Under the pieces are notes generated by a model. The model saw only the letters and a list, made by a program, of their open reading frames with translations. It was not told where the DNA came from and searched no databases. The translations under genes and the position numbers were made by a program. Of a stretch of 64,000 nt of DNA, positions 8,698-18,276 are shown piece by piece; position 1 is the first letter of the stretch; each line of letters starts with the position of its first letter. The stretch comes from Variovorax beijingensis (lineage in GTDB: Bacteria > Pseudomonadota > Gammaproteobacteria > Burkholderiales > Burkholderiaceae_C): positions 1 to 64,000 of the forward strand of contig NZ_RXFQ01000002.1 of the NCBI RefSeq assembly GCF_003951285.1. The letters are read 5' to 3'.

Positions 8698-9036
8698 ATG
8701 ATCGACCAAGTCCGCCCCGCCGATCTTGCCGCCTGGTTTGCGCAAAACCCGGAGGCGGCGCCCGTGCTGCTCGACGTGCGCGAACCCTGGGAGCTGCAGA
8801 CCGCCAGCGTTGCGCCGCAGGGCTTCACGCTCGTGGCCATCCCGATGAACGAGATTCCGGCGCGGCTTGCCGAGCTCGACGAGGGCCTGCGCATCGCATG
8901 CCTGTGCCACCACGGTGCGCGCAGCCAGCGCGTGGCGGCCTTCCTGAGCCAGAACGGCTTTGCCGAGTTGGCCAACGTGGCCGGCGGCATCGACGCCTGG
9001 TCCGCACAGCACGATCCCTCCGTGCCGCGCTACTGA
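8698..9036 (+). CDS. Single-domain rhodanese-like sulfurtransferase
   Basis: 112 residues forming one rhodanese domain: LLDVREPWELQTA near residues 24-36, IPMNEIPARL, then the active-site loop CLCHHGARSQRVA with the catalytic cysteine near residue 70, and NVAGGIDAWS at the end. Such proteins move sulfane sulfur, for example from thiosulfate or persulfides, to cyanide or protein acceptors in the cytoplasm. The loop is C-H-H-G-A-R, a common variant of small rhodaneses. It starts 14 bp after the methyltransferase gene and ends 21 bp before the TolC-type gene. The physiological donor and acceptor are unknown. Confidence 0.88.
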   Translation: MIDQVRPADLAAWFAQNPEAAPVLLDVREPWELQTASVAPQGFTLVAIPMNEIPARLAELDEGLRIACLCHHGARSQRVAAFLSQNGFAELANVAGGIDAWSAQHDPSVPRY

Positions 9037-9057
9037 TTCTTTCTTCAAGGACGTTCA

Positions 9058-10596
9058 ATGCCTTTCAGGCCCAGGCTTTTGCCTCTTTCCGCAGCGCTCG
9101 CAAGTCTCTTTGCCACCCTGTTCGCGCTGCCGGCCCAAGGCCAGACACTGAACGAACTCTACGAATCCGCACGCGGCTTCGACGCCACCTACCAGGGCGC
9201 GCGGGCCCAGTACGACGCGAGCGTGGCGCGCGCCGCGCAGGCCAAGGCCGGCATTCTTCCGGCCGTGGGGCTCACGGCCGGCGCCACGCGCAACAACCTG
9301 GACATCGACACGCTCACCGGCACCGGCCGTGGAACGACCACGCCGCGCGACTTCACCACGCAGAACATCGGCATCAACGCCACGCAGCCGCTGTACCGGC
9401 CCGCCAACTGGGCCACCTATGAACAAGGCAAGCGCCAGGCCGAGATCGCGCAGGCGGTGCTCACCATTGCCGAGCAGGACCTGATCGTGCGCGTGAGCCA
9501 GGCCTACTTCGACGTGCTCGCAAGCCAGGACAGCCTGACGCTGGTGCGCGCGCAGAAAGTGGCGGTGGCCGAGCAGCTCGCATCGGCCAAGCGCAACTTC
9601 GAGGTCGGCACCTCCACCATCACCGACACGCGCGAAGCCCAGGCCCGCTACGACCTCGTCATTGCGCAGGAAATCGCCGCCGAGAACGACCTGCAGGTGA
9701 AGAAGGTCGTGCTCGACCAGCTGGTCGGCCGCCCGGGCAGCGTGCCGGTGCCGCTGGCACAGCCGGTGGTGCTGCCGACCGCCACGCCGGCCAACATCGA
9801 AGCCTGGGTGGCGCAGGCCGAGGAGGCGCACCCGGCCATCCGACAGGCGCAGCTCGGGCTCGACGTGGCCGGGCTCGAAATCCGCAAGGCCGAAGCCGGC
9901 CACAAGCCCACGCTCGACGCCAACCTGGGCTACAACATCACGCGCAATCCGCACGGCACCAGCACCAGCACCGTGGGCACGCGCATCGATGCCGCCTCGG
10001 TCGGCGTGGTGTTCAACCTGCCGCTTTTCGCGGGCTTTGCCACCGAGAACCGCATCAAGGAAACGCTCGCGCTCGAGGACCAGTCGCGCAGCGTGCTGGA
10101 AGGCACCCGCCGCAGCGTCGCGCAGGCCACGCGCGCGGCCTACCTCGGGCTGGTGTCCGGTGCGGGCCAGGTCAAGGCGCTCGAGGCGGCCGAGGCATCG
10201 AGCCAGAGCGCGCTCGATGCCAACCGGCTCGGCTACCAGGTGGGCGTGCGCATCAACATCGACGTGCTCAATTCGCAGAGCCAGCTCTACCAGACCAAGC
10301 GCGATCTCGCGCAGGCGCGCTACAACGTGCTGCTGGGCAACCTGAAGCTGCGCCAGGCCAACGGCACGCTGACGGTCGACGACATGAACGCGATCAACGC
10401 GACGCTGGCGAAGAACGGCAGTACGGCAGCTTCACCTGCGCCCGGCGAACAGCCGCAGGCCGCGCCTTCGGTGCCCGTGGCACCGCCGCCCATTCCCGTG
10501 GTGCCGCCGGTGCCGGTGCAGCCGTTCAACCCGCCGGCACCGACGATGCCTTCGGCACCGCCGCCGCCGGTCATCCTGAATCCGCCGGTGCGCTGA
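9058..10596 (+). CDS. TolC-family outer-membrane efflux protein
   Basis: 512 residues with a signal peptide ending near ALPAQGQ. Two tandem outer-membrane efflux (OEP) repeats follow: TLNELYESARGFDATYQGARAQYDAS opens the first, and the second includes ANRLGYQVGVRINIDVLNSQSQLYQTKRDL, both characteristic of TolC itself. TolC forms the trimeric outer-membrane channel for type I secretion and RND/MFS efflux. After residue 450 there is an unusual Pro-rich tail (PPPIPVVPPVPVQPF and PPPPVIL), which extends past the normal TolC end and would lie in the periplasm. An AAGGA ribosome-binding site lies seven bases before the ATG. It converges with waaA. Confidence 0.9.
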   Translation: MPFRPRLLPLSAALASLFATLFALPAQGQTLNELYESARGFDATYQGARAQYDASVARAAQAKAGILPAVGLTAGATRNNLDIDTLTGTGRGTTTPRDFTTQNIGINATQPLYRPANWATYEQGKRQAEIAQAVLTIAEQDLIVRVSQAYFDVLASQDSLTLVRAQKVAVAEQLASAKRNFEVGTSTITDTREAQARYDLVIAQEIAAENDLQVKKVVLDQLVGRPGSVPVPLAQPVVLPTATPANIEAWVAQAEEAHPAIRQAQLGLDVAGLEIRKAEAGHKPTLDANLGYNITRNPHGTSTSTVGTRIDAASVGVVFNLPLFAGFATENRIKETLALEDQSRSVLEGTRRSVAQATRAAYLGLVSGAGQVKALEAAEASSQSALDANRLGYQVGVRINIDVLNSQSQLYQTKRDLAQARYNVLLGNLKLRQANGTLTVDDMNAINATLAKNGSTAASPAPGEQPQAAPSVPVAPPPIPVVPPVPVQPFNPPAPTMPSAPPPPVILNPPVR

Positions 10597-10611
10597 GGAT
10601 CCGGCCCGCGG

Positions 10612-11988
10612 CTACTCGAGCGTGGGTTCTGCCCGCGCATCCTCGAGCGGCGCGGCTTCGGTTGCCACCGGGTCGGCGGCCTGCGCGATAGCCAGCACCG
10701 CCGCTGCCGTGCGTTCGGCGGCGCCGCGGTTCGACGACGAGAAAGCCAGCGCGGCCTCGGCCATGGCAGCGCGCCGCTCGGGGTTCTCGACCAGCTTGAG
10801 CGCCGCGGTCACCGCCTGCTCCATGTTCTCGACACGCAGCGAGGCACCGGCCGCCAACGAGAGCTGCGCCGCTTCGGCAAAGTTGAAGGTCGAGGGGCCC
10901 ATGACCACCGGGCAGCCGCAGGCGGCCGGCTCGATGAGGTTCTGTCCGCCCAGCGGTTCGAAGCTCCCGCCCAGCAACGCGACGTCGGCCAGGCCGTAGT
11001 ACAGCGCCATTTCGCCGAGCGAATCGCCCAGCCAGATCTCGGCGTCCGACGGCTCGCCCGCGGCGCTGCGGCGCGCCACCACAAAGCCTTCGGCTTCGAT
11101 CAGCGCGGCCACTTCGTCGAAGCGCTGCGGATGGCGCGGCACGATCATCCACTGCACGTCGTGCACGCGCTTGGCGATGGAGCGGATGGCGCCCTGCTCG
11201 GGCGGCACGGGCGCCGTGGCGCCGAAGCGCCTGAGCACGTCGAGCAGCATGCGCTCCTCGCCGTCGCGCGAACTCGCGAGCACCACCATGGGCTTGGGCA
11301 GCCGCTCGCGCAGCGTCACGGCCGCGGCCAGCTGGCGCGCATCAGGCGAAGCGTCGAACTTGAGGTTGCCGTAGATGCCGGCCACCTTGGCGCCCAGCGA
11401 CACCAGCCGATGCGCGTCGGCCTCGGTCTGCGCCCACACGGCGGCCAGCGCCGAGTACGCGGGCCGCGCGAGCCAGCCGAGGCGTTCGGCCGCGGCCAGC
11501 GATTTTTCGTTGAGCCGCGCATTGGCCAGCACCAGCGGAATGCGGCGCTCGGCGCAGGCGGCGGCCATCTCGGGCCAGACCTCGGTTTCCATCAGCACGC
11601 CGATGCGCGGCTGGAAGCGATCGAGAAAGCGCTGCACCGCGCCGGGCATGTCCCAGGGCTGCCAGACCTGCGTGTCGCCGGGTTCGAGCAGCTTGGCGCC
11701 CTCCTCGCGGCCGGTCGCGGTGCCGTGCGTGAGCAGGATCGGTATGCCCGGGTATTGCCTGCGCAGCTCAGCGATCAGGATGGCGGCGGCGCGCGTTTCG
11801 CCGAGCGAGACCGCATGCACCCAGCACTGGCCCTCGCCGATGGTTGCATCGTCGTAGCGGCCGAAGCGCTCCTCGACGGCCACGCCGTAGCCGGGCTCGG
11901 CCTGCGCCCTGCGCCGCAGCTTGCGGCGAACCAGCGGTTGCACGGCGGTGGTGAAGGCGCCGTAGAGGCGCAGCAGCAGCGAACGCAC
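10612..11988 (-). CDS. waaA: 3-deoxy-D-manno-octulosonic acid transferase
   Basis: 458 residues. It transfers Kdo from CMP-Kdo to lipid IVA, an essential inner-membrane step of LPS core assembly. The N-terminal membrane anchor MRSLLLRLYGAFTT is followed by WVHAVSLGETRAAAILI, LLTHGTATGREEG, GVLMETEVWPEM and NARLNEKS, all diagnostic for WaaA/KdtA. The C-terminal GT-B half has the acceptor/donor segments GGSFEPLGGQNLIEPAACGCPVVMGP. The start is GTG at 11988, five bases after the stop of the phosphohexomutase gene, so the pair is probably one operon. The C-terminus is slightly extended and acidic. Confidence 0.93.
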   Translation of the reverse strand: MRSLLLRLYGAFTTAVQPLVRRKLRRRAQAEPGYGVAVEERFGRYDDATIGEGQCWVHAVSLGETRAAAILIAELRRQYPGIPILLTHGTATGREEGAKLLEPGDTQVWQPWDMPGAVQRFLDRFQPRIGVLMETEVWPEMAAACAERRIPLVLANARLNEKSLAAAERLGWLARPAYSALAAVWAQTEADAHRLVSLGAKVAGIYGNLKFDASPDARQLAAAVTLRERLPKPMVVLASSRDGEERMLLDVLRRFGATAPVPPEQGAIRSIAKRVHDVQWMIVPRHPQRFDEVAALIEAEGFVVARRSAAGEPSDAEIWLGDSLGEMALYYGLADVALLGGSFEPLGGQNLIEPAACGCPVVMGPSTFNFAEAAQLSLAAGASLRVENMEQAVTAALKLVENPERRAAMAEAALAFSSSNRGAAERTAAAVLAIAQAADPVATEAAPLEDARAEPTLE

Positions 11989-11993
11989 GGTGC

Positions 11994-13376
11994 TCAGTGC
12001 GACGCTTCGGCCAGCGTCGCGTCAGCCTTGACGGTTTTGAGGAGCGCGAGCATCTCGGCTTCGATGCGCTTGAGGGCTGCATCGGTCTGGCCTTCGAACC
12101 GCAGCACCAGCACCGGCGTGGTGTTGGAAGCGCGAATGAGCCCGAAGCCGTCGGGCCAGTCGACGCGCAGGCCGTCGATGGTCGAGACCACCGCGGGGGC
12201 CGCGAAGCTCGCGCCTGCGACGAGCTTGTCGACCACCGCATGCGGTTCGCCCTCGGCGCATTTCACGTTGAGCTCGGGCGTCGAGAAGCTGGTGGGCAGC
12301 GCATTGAGTGTGTCGCTCGCATTGGGTGTCTTGCTCAGGATCTCGAGCAGGCGGCAGCCCGCATAGGTGCCGTCGTCGAAGCCGAACCAGCGCTCCTTGA
12401 AGAAGATGTGGCCGCTCATCTCGCCGCCCAGCGGCGAATCGATTTCCTTCATCCTGGCCTTGATCAGCGAATGGCCGGTCTTGAAGATCATCGGCTTGCC
12501 GCCTGCGGCCTCGATGGCCGGCGCCAGGCGCTGCGAGCACTTCACGTCGTACACGATGGTGCCGCCCGGCACGCGCGAGAGCACGTCCTGCGCAAAGAGC
12601 TGCATCTGGCGGTCGGGGAAGATGTTCTGGCCGTCTTTCGTGACGATGCCCAGCCGGTCGCCGTCGCCGTCGAAGGCCAGGCCGAGTTCGGCGTCGCCCG
12701 AGGCCAGCGCGGCCATCAGGTCCCTGAGGTTCTCGGGCTTGCTCGGATCGGGGTGGTGGTTGGGAAAGTCGCCGTCGACTTCGCTGAACAGTTCGGTCAC
12801 TTCGCAGCCGATGGCACGGAAGATGGCCGGGGCCGAGGCGCCCGCAATGCCGTTGCCGGAATCGACCACGATCTTCAGCGGGCGGGCCAGCTGGATGTCG
12901 CCGACGATGCGCTTCGTGTAGGCGTCGGTCACGTCGACCTTGCGCACGCTGCCGCCGGGGGCGAGCCTGGCGGTGCCTTCTTCCATCACCTTGCGCAGGC
13001 CCTGGATCTCGTCGCCGTGGATGGCGCGTCCCGCCAGCACCATCTTGAAGCCGTTGTAGTCCTTGGGGTTGTGGCTGCCCGTGACCTGGATGCCGCTGGT
13101 GCACAGCGTGTGGGCCGCGAAGTAGAGCATCGGCGTGGTCACCGCGCCCACGTCGATCACCTCGATGCCGGCGGCCACCAGGCCGCTGATCAGTGCTTCG
13201 GCGAGCGCGGGCCCCGAGAGGCGGCCGTCGCGGCCCACGGCCACGGCCTTTTCACCGGCGGCGCGGGCGGCGCTGCCGAAAGCCCGGCCGAGCGCTTCCG
13301 CGACCTCGGCATCGAGCGTGACGGGCACCACGCCTCGGATGTCATAGGCCTTGAAAATCGACGCACTGAGTTGCAT
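11994..13376 (-). CDS. Phosphomannomutase/phosphoglucomutase (AlgC/ManB type)
   Basis: 460 residues, the size of Pseudomonas AlgC. Motifs are in order: FKAYDIRGVVP at the N-terminus, the phosphoserine loop TGSHNPKDYNGFKMV at about residues 100-114, the metal loop LAFDGDGDRLGIVT, the sugar-binding GEMSGHIFF and the phosphate-binding RASNTTPVLVLRFEG. It interconverts mannose or glucose 6- and 1-phosphates to feed nucleotide-sugar synthesis for LPS and exopolysaccharide. The ATG at 13376 was chosen because MQLSASIFKAYDIRG is the family start. It lies just upstream of waaA, so both genes serve cell-surface glycan synthesis. Confidence 0.93.
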   Translation of the reverse strand: MQLSASIFKAYDIRGVVPVTLDAEVAEALGRAFGSAARAAGEKAVAVGRDGRLSGPALAEALISGLVAAGIEVIDVGAVTTPMLYFAAHTLCTSGIQVTGSHNPKDYNGFKMVLAGRAIHGDEIQGLRKVMEEGTARLAPGGSVRKVDVTDAYTKRIVGDIQLARPLKIVVDSGNGIAGASAPAIFRAIGCEVTELFSEVDGDFPNHHPDPSKPENLRDLMAALASGDAELGLAFDGDGDRLGIVTKDGQNIFPDRQMQLFAQDVLSRVPGGTIVYDVKCSQRLAPAIEAAGGKPMIFKTGHSLIKARMKEIDSPLGGEMSGHIFFKERWFGFDDGTYAGCRLLEILSKTPNASDTLNALPTSFSTPELNVKCAEGEPHAVVDKLVAGASFAAPAVVSTIDGLRVDWPDGFGLIRASNTTPVLVLRFEGQTDAALKRIEAEMLALLKTVKADATLAEASH

Positions 13377-13488
13377 GAAGAGGCATTCCCTGTAGGTTCT
13401 TGAGAACGGGCCATTGTAGGCAAGCGCCTGGGGGCCCACATGTCCGAAAACGGCCAGTTGAAACGAGTCGAAACCGTATCATTTGCCC

Positions 13489-15093
13489 ATGCCTACCTCA
13501 CATGCATCCACCGACGCACTCGAGAGCGACGCCTGCTACCTGGCAATGAAGACGCACGATGCGCGCTTCGACGGCTCGTTCTTCACCGCGGTGACCTCCA
13601 CCGGCATCTACTGCCGGCCGGTCTGCCGCGTGAAGCTGCCGCGGCGCGAGAACTGCCGCTTCTTCCGCCACGCGGCGCAGGCGGAGGCCGAGGGCTTCCG
13701 CCCCTGCCTGCGCTGCCGGCCCGAGCTCGCGCCGCGGGCGGCGAGCTGGTCGACCGAAGATGCCTCGCGCATCCTCGCGCTGCAGGCCGCGCGGCTCATC
13801 GACGAGCCCGATGCCTGGTCCGAGGACGGCCCGGGCGCGGCGCAGATCGCCGCACGGCTCGGCGTGAGCGACCGCCATCTGCGGCGCATCTTCGAGGCGC
13901 AGTTCGGCGTCTCGCCGCTGCAATACCTGCAGACCCGCCGCCTGCTGGCCGCCAAGCAACTGATCGCCGACACGCGCCTGCCGATGACGCAGGTGGCGCT
14001 GGCCAGCGGCTTTGCGAGCGTGCGCCGCTTCAACGCCGCATTCCTGGAGCACTACGGCCTCAACCCGAGCGCGCTGCGGCGTGCCGGCGGTGCCGGGGGC
14101 GGCGAGGGAAAGGCCATCGAGGTGCGGCTGGGCTTTCGCCCGCCCTACGACGTGGGCGCGATGCTCGGCTTCTTTGCGCGGCGCGCGCTGCGCGGCGTCG
14201 AGCTGGCCACCACGGCCGATGGCAGGGAGCCCGCCAAGGGCAGCACGCCCACCTTCGTTCGCCTGGCCCGCACGCTGCGCGTGCAGCAAGGCGGACAGGC
14301 GCACGCCGGCTGGCTGCAGCTGCGCTTCGACATGGAGCGCGAGCAGATGCTGCTGTCCGTCAGCGACTCGCTCGCCGCGGTGCTGCCGATCGTGATCAGC
14401 CGCGCACGCGCCATGCTCGATCTCGATGCCGAGCCGATGGCCATCAACGCCGCGCTGCACGAGGCCTTTCCGCATGGCGACGGCTTGCGCGTGCCCGGCA
14501 CGGTCGACGGTTTCGAGCTGGCGGTGCGCGCGGTGCTGGGCCAGCAGGTCACCGTGGCCGCGGCGCGCACGCTGGGCTCGCGGCTGGTGGAGGCTTTCGG
14601 CGAAGCCATCGCCACGCCCATCGAAGGCCTGAATCGCCTGTTTCCCACGCCCGCGGCACTGGCGGCCGCGAGCGGCGATGCACTCGGCAAGCTCGGCATC
14701 GTGCGGCAGCGCCAGGCCGCGCTGCAGGCCATCGCGCGCGAGGTCGCAGGCGGCAAGCTCGCGTTGCATGCGGGCGCCGACGTGCCTTCGACCATCGCCG
14801 CGCTGCAGGAGCTGCCCGGCATCGGCGCCTGGACCGCGCAGTACATCGCGATGCGCGCACTGCGCTGGCCCGACGCCTTTCCCGCAGGCGACGTGGCGCT
14901 GCAGAAAGCGCTGGGCGTGAGCACCGAGCGTGCGGCCAGCCAGGCGTCGCAGGCCTGGCGGCCCTGGCGCAGCTATGCGGTGCTGCGCGCCTGGCATGCG
15001 CCGGCGCCCTCCTCTCCCGCTGCCGCCGCAGCAAATCCCTTGGCGGCGGCAGAGCCTTTCAACAACCTCGCTACGGCAGGCGCCTCCGCCTGA
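13489..15093 (+). CDS. Ada-type regulatory domain fused to AlkA DNA-3-methyladenine glycosylase
   Basis: 534 residues with three parts. Residues 12-80 are an Ada zinc domain with cysteines 42, 46, 73 and 76. Their spacing equals that of the E. coli Ada ligands 38, 42, 69 and 72, so Cys42 is the predicted methyl acceptor. Residues about 90-195 are an AraC-type helix-turn-helix (LGVSDRHLRRIF, ASGFASVRRFNAAF). The C-terminal 300 residues are an AlkA glycosylase with the HhH motif LPGIGAWTAQYIAMR and catalytic Asp near residue 468 (PAGDVAL). It should both sense alkyl phosphotriesters to activate transcription and excise alkylated bases. The start is the ATG at 13489. ogt follows after six bases, so the pair replaces a single Ada protein. 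Confidence 0.92.
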   Translation: MPTSHASTDALESDACYLAMKTHDARFDGSFFTAVTSTGIYCRPVCRVKLPRRENCRFFRHAAQAEAEGFRPCLRCRPELAPRAASWSTEDASRILALQAARLIDEPDAWSEDGPGAAQIAARLGVSDRHLRRIFEAQFGVSPLQYLQTRRLLAAKQLIADTRLPMTQVALASGFASVRRFNAAFLEHYGLNPSALRRAGGAGGGEGKAIEVRLGFRPPYDVGAMLGFFARRALRGVELATTADGREPAKGSTPTFVRLARTLRVQQGGQAHAGWLQLRFDMEREQMLLSVSDSLAAVLPIVISRARAMLDLDAEPMAINAALHEAFPHGDGLRVPGTVDGFELAVRAVLGQQVTVAAARTLGSRLVEAFGEAIATPIEGLNRLFPTPAALAAASGDALGKLGIVRQRQAALQAIAREVAGGKLALHAGADVPSTIAALQELPGIGAWTAQYIAMRALRWPDAFPAGDVALQKALGVSTERAASQASQAWRPWRSYAVLRAWHAPAPSSPAAAAANPLAAAEPFNNLATAGASA

Positions 15094-15099
15094 AATGCC

Positions 15100-15594
15100 A
15101 TGAAGTTCAAGAGCAAAGTCATCTATACCTCGCACATCGACACGCCACTGGGCGGCATCACGATGGCGGCCACCGACGAAGGCCTGGCGGGCGTCTGGTT
15201 CGACCAGCAGCGCCACTGGCCCGACACCACGGGTTGGCAGACCAGGGACGACCACCCCGCGCTGGTCGAGGCCGGCGCACAGCTGCGCGACTACTTCGCA
15301 GGCAGGCGCGACACCTTCGACGTGAAGCTCGACCTCTCGCACGGCACCGCGTTCCAGCAGAGCGTGTGGCAGGCGCTGCTCGCCATTCCGGCGGGCAAGA
15401 CCATGACCTACGGCGCGCTGAGCGTGAACGTGGGCAACCCGGCCGCGGTGCGCGCCGTGGGCGCGGCCGTCGGGCGCAATCCGATCAGCGTGATCGTGCC
15501 CTGCCACCGCGTGCTCGGCGCCGACGGCTCGCTGACCGGTTACGCTGGCGGGCTCCACCGCAAGACCGCACTGCTGGAACTCGAAGCGAAGTAG
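15100..15594 (+). CDS. ogt: Methylated-DNA--[protein]-cysteine S-methyltransferase
   Basis: 164 residues. The methyltransferase core is FQQSVWQALLAIPAGKTMTYGALS, then NPISVIVPCHRVLGADGSLTGYAGGLHRKTALLELE. The acceptor Cys is in PCHRV near residue 134. The protein moves the methyl group of O6-methylguanine to this cysteine in a suicide reaction. It has no Ada N-terminal domain, which instead sits in the preceding protein. It begins six bases after that gene and is almost certainly co-transcribed with it as an adaptive-response unit. Confidence 0.95.
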   Translation: MKFKSKVIYTSHIDTPLGGITMAATDEGLAGVWFDQQRHWPDTTGWQTRDDHPALVEAGAQLRDYFAGRRDTFDVKLDLSHGTAFQQSVWQALLAIPAGKTMTYGALSVNVGNPAAVRAVGAAVGRNPISVIVPCHRVLGADGSLTGYAGGLHRKTALLELEAK

Positions 15595-15621
15595 AGCCCG
15601 CCGCAGGGCCGCGAAGACCTT

Positions 15622-16590
15622 ATGCGCACCACAACAAACGACAACACCACCGCCCTCCCGTCGCCGAAGCCCAAGCCCTGGCTCATCGACCTCGTGCTGC
15701 TCGGCGCGCTCTGGGGGGCGTCCTTTCTCTTCATGCGCATCGGCGCGGCCGAGTTCGGCGCCTTGCCGGCGGCTGCGGTGCGCGTGGCGGTGGCCACGCT
15801 GTTCCTGTTGCCGCTCCTGTTCATGCGCGGCCACGGCACGGCCCTGGCACAGAACTGGAAGGCGTCGATGGCCATCGGCGTGCTGAACTCGGGCATTCCG
15901 TTCGCGCTGTTCTGCTTTGCGCTGCTGACCATCAACAGCGGCCTGGCGGCGGTGATCAATGCCACGGTGCCGATGTTCGGCGCGCTGGTGGCGTGGGCCT
16001 GGTTTCGCGACCGACCCGATGGCTCGCGCATCGTCGGCCTGGTCATCGGCTTCGCCGGCGTCGCCATGCTGGCGAGCCGCAGCGCGGGCCTGCACGCCAA
16101 TGCCGACGACAGTGCCGCGCTGTGGGCCGTGCTGGCCTGCCTCGGCGCCTGTGCCAGCTACGGCGTGGCGGCCAGCGCCACGCGGCGCTATCTGGGCGGC
16201 GTGCCCGCGCTGGCCACCGCCACCGGCAGCCAGATCGGCGCCACGCTGTTCCTCGCGCTTCCCGCGCTGTGGTTCTGGCCCGCGCAGATGCCGAGCCTGC
16301 GCGCCTGGCTGGCATTGCTGGCGCTGGGCATCGCATGCACCGGCCTCGCGTACATCCTGTTCTTCCGGCTCATCGCCAATGCGGGACCGGCGCGCGCGCT
16401 GACCGTGACCTTCCTGGTGCCGGTGTTCGCGGTGTTCTACGGCGCCGTGTTCCTCGGCGAGAACATCACGCAGTGGATGCTGATCTGCGCGGCCGTGATC
16501 GTCTGCGGCGTGGCGCTGTCCACCGGCATCGTGAAGCTCTGGCCGCGCGCGGGCGGCGCGGCCGCTACATCGCCCCCGCGACCACGTTGA
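15622..16590 (+). CDS. EamA/DMT-superfamily transporter
   Basis: 322 residues with about ten transmembrane helices arranged as two EamA repeats. The first repeat starts [27 protein letters not shown], and the second [26 protein letters not shown]. The first repeat also has [38 protein letters not shown], typical of drug/metabolite exporters. Direction and substrate cannot be read. It follows ogt by 27 bp. Its 3' end overlaps by 26 bp the 3' end of the DUF1345 gene on the other strand. Confidence 0.88.
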   Translation: MRTTTNDNTTALPSPKPKPWLIDLVLLGALWGASFLFMRIGAAEFGALPAAAVRVAVATLFLLPLLFMRGHGTALAQNWKASMAIGVLNSGIPFALFCFALLTINSGLAAVINATVPMFGALVAWAWFRDRPDGSRIVGLVIGFAGVAMLASRSAGLHANADDSAALWAVLACLGACASYGVAASATRRYLGGVPALATATGSQIGATLFLALPALWFWPAQMPSLRAWLALLALGIACTGLAYILFFRLIANAGPARALTVTFLVPVFAVFYGAVFLGENITQWMLICAAVIVCGVALSTGIVKLWPRAGGAAATSPPRPR

Positions 16591-17218
16591 CCGACAGCGC
16601 GAGCACCAGCATGTTGAAGGCGAAGGCGAGCACGCTGTGCACCAGCGTGAGGCGCCGCATCTCGCGCGAGGTGGCCTGCACGTCGGACACCTGCGTGGTC
16701 ATGCCGACCACGTAGGCGTAGTACAGAAAGTCAAAATAGTCCGGCTCTTCCTTGCCCGGAAAATCCAGCCCGCCATCGGGCGAGCCGTCGCGCTGGTCGA
16801 TGTAGTAGCGGTGCGCATAGTGGAAGGCATAGATCGTGTGCATCATGAGCCACGAGCCCACCAGCGCCACCAGTCCGAGCGCGATATGGCCCGCCCGCGC
16901 CGGCCCGCTCATCAGCTTGACCTGCTGCAGCAGCATCGCGATGGCCACCACGCTCGCCGCGATGACCACCAGCATCGACACCAGGATCACCACATTGGGC
17001 TGGTCCAGCGACTGTGCGCGCGCGCGGGTGCGCTGCGCATCGAAAGTGTCGGCCAGCCACCACGTGAGCAACAGGAACACCGCCGCGCTGGTGCACCAGC
17101 CCGCGAGTCCGCGCGCCATGGCGTCGAGCGGCCACGGGATGGCCGCGACGATGGTGCCCGCCACGCCGGCATAGAGAAGACGCTGCGGCCCGGTGGTGGT
17201 GGACAGATTTTTTCGCAT
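16565..17218 (-). CDS. DUF1345 inner-membrane protein
   Basis: 217 residues with about five transmembrane helices. DUF1345 features are visible: [26 protein letters not shown] near the N-terminus, the central helix pair followed by [13 protein letters not shown], and the [22 protein letters not shown] segment, which is the strongest family signature. The function of DUF1345 is not known to me. I prefer the ATG at 17218, which has AAGGTAAGC upstream; a TTG two codons earlier is possible. It converges with the DMT transporter gene, and the two coding regions overlap by 26 bp. Confidence 0.85.
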   Translation of the reverse strand: MRKNLSTTTGPQRLLYAGVAGTIVAAIPWPLDAMARGLAGWCTSAAVFLLLTWWLADTFDAQRTRARAQSLDQPNVVILVSMLVVIAASVVAIAMLLQQVKLMSGPARAGHIALGLVALVGSWLMMHTIYAFHYAHRYYIDQRDGSPDGGLDFPGKEEPDYFDFLYYAYVVGMTTQVSDVQATSREMRRLTLVHSVLAFAFNMLVLALSVNVVAGAM

Positions 17219-17436
17219 CTTCAAAGCTTACCTTGAGTACTTTTTCAGGCGTGCGATTGCCTGGGTCGCCATCGTCCTACACGCACAGCGGCAATCGGCG
17301 CATGGGCTTTGTGCAAGGGGGCTATTAACTTGGCGGTCATCAACAGGGAGCAACCGCCCGGAAGACTGGCGCGCACACAAATTGCGTGTCGAGCCCGAGG
17401 CGTATTTTTTTGCCTTCTCCTCTTAAGGATCTCTCC

Positions 17437-18276
17437 ATGCTGTTGCTCCGCTCCTGCCCGCTTGCCAGTCCCGCAAGGTTGACGAAGCTGGGCGCATTGG
17501 CTAGCGCCGGATTTCTCTTTGCTCCCGCACTGGCCTGGGCCGAGCCGTCGCCCGCGCTGGACCGTTTCAGCTTCTCGGTGGGGGCCTTCAGCGCCGATCC
17601 CAAATTCAACGCATCGGTCAGCTCGCCGTACGGCGCACTGCGCACGCGCGACCTGGAGCCCGGCCGCGTGACCATGCCGCGCGTCACGGCCGACCTGCTG
17701 ATCGGCGACAGCCATGGCCTCTCGTTCGACTACTACCGCTACAAGCGCGACTACTTCGGCCAGGCCGCGGGCAGCGACTCCTTCGGCGGCTTCGGCACGC
17801 TCAGCGCGGTGGGCAATGCCAACATCAACGTGAAGCTCGACTTCGCCAAGCTCTCGTACAAGTGGTGGCTCGGCTCGGGCAACACGGTGTTCGGCCTGGG
17901 CGCCGGCGCCGCCTACTACAGCATCGACGTCGGCACGAACGCCAACGTCGCGGTGAACGGACGGATCCGCACGCTGAACGAGGATGCGAGCGACAACGCC
18001 GTTGCGCCGCTGCTCGAACTGGGCGTGCGGCATGCCATCAACCCCGACCTGCGCCTGTTCGCCGACCTCTCCGGCGTGCGCAAGGGCGGCGGCCGCTTCC
18101 ACGGCAACATCTACAACGCCAGCGCGGGCGTGGAGTGGTTCCCGGCGAAGAACGTCGGCGTGGTGCTGGCCTATGGCGTCACGAACATCGACCTCGCGCG
18201 CGAGAGCAGCACGGCGGAGACCCGCGTCAAGGTCAAGCTGCACGGGCCCTCGGCCTTCGTCAAGGCACGGTTCTGA
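17437..18276 (+). CDS. Outer-membrane beta-barrel protein of unknown function
   Basis: 279 residues. A signal peptide ends near LAWAE at about residue 30. The mature part alternates short hydrophobic strands and loops and ends in Phe (FVKARF), as outer-membrane barrels do. Strands such as HGLSFDYYRYKRDYFG, VKLDFAKLSYKWWLG, FGLGAGAAYYSIDVG and NPDLRLFADLSGVRKG suggest an eight-stranded barrel of the OmpW or opacity type, but I cannot assign a family. AAGGAT precedes the ATG by eight bases. The 218 bp upstream contain no other gene and must hold its promoter. Nothing nearby hints at its role. Confidence 0.75.
   Translation: MLLLRSCPLASPARLTKLGALASAGFLFAPALAWAEPSPALDRFSFSVGAFSADPKFNASVSSPYGALRTRDLEPGRVTMPRVTADLLIGDSHGLSFDYYRYKRDYFGQAAGSDSFGGFGTLSAVGNANINVKLDFAKLSYKWWLGSGNTVFGLGAGAAYYSIDVGTNANVAVNGRIRTLNEDASDNAVAPLLELGVRHAINPDLRLFADLSGVRKGGGRFHGNIYNASAGVEWFPAKNVGVVLAYGVTNIDLARESSTAETRVKVKLHGPSAFVKARF

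Noticed and set aside
13440-16715. Long plus-strand open frame over the Ada-AlkA, ogt and DMT genes
   Set aside because: Arg/Ala-rich shadow; the three real genes with clear motifs lie in other frames.
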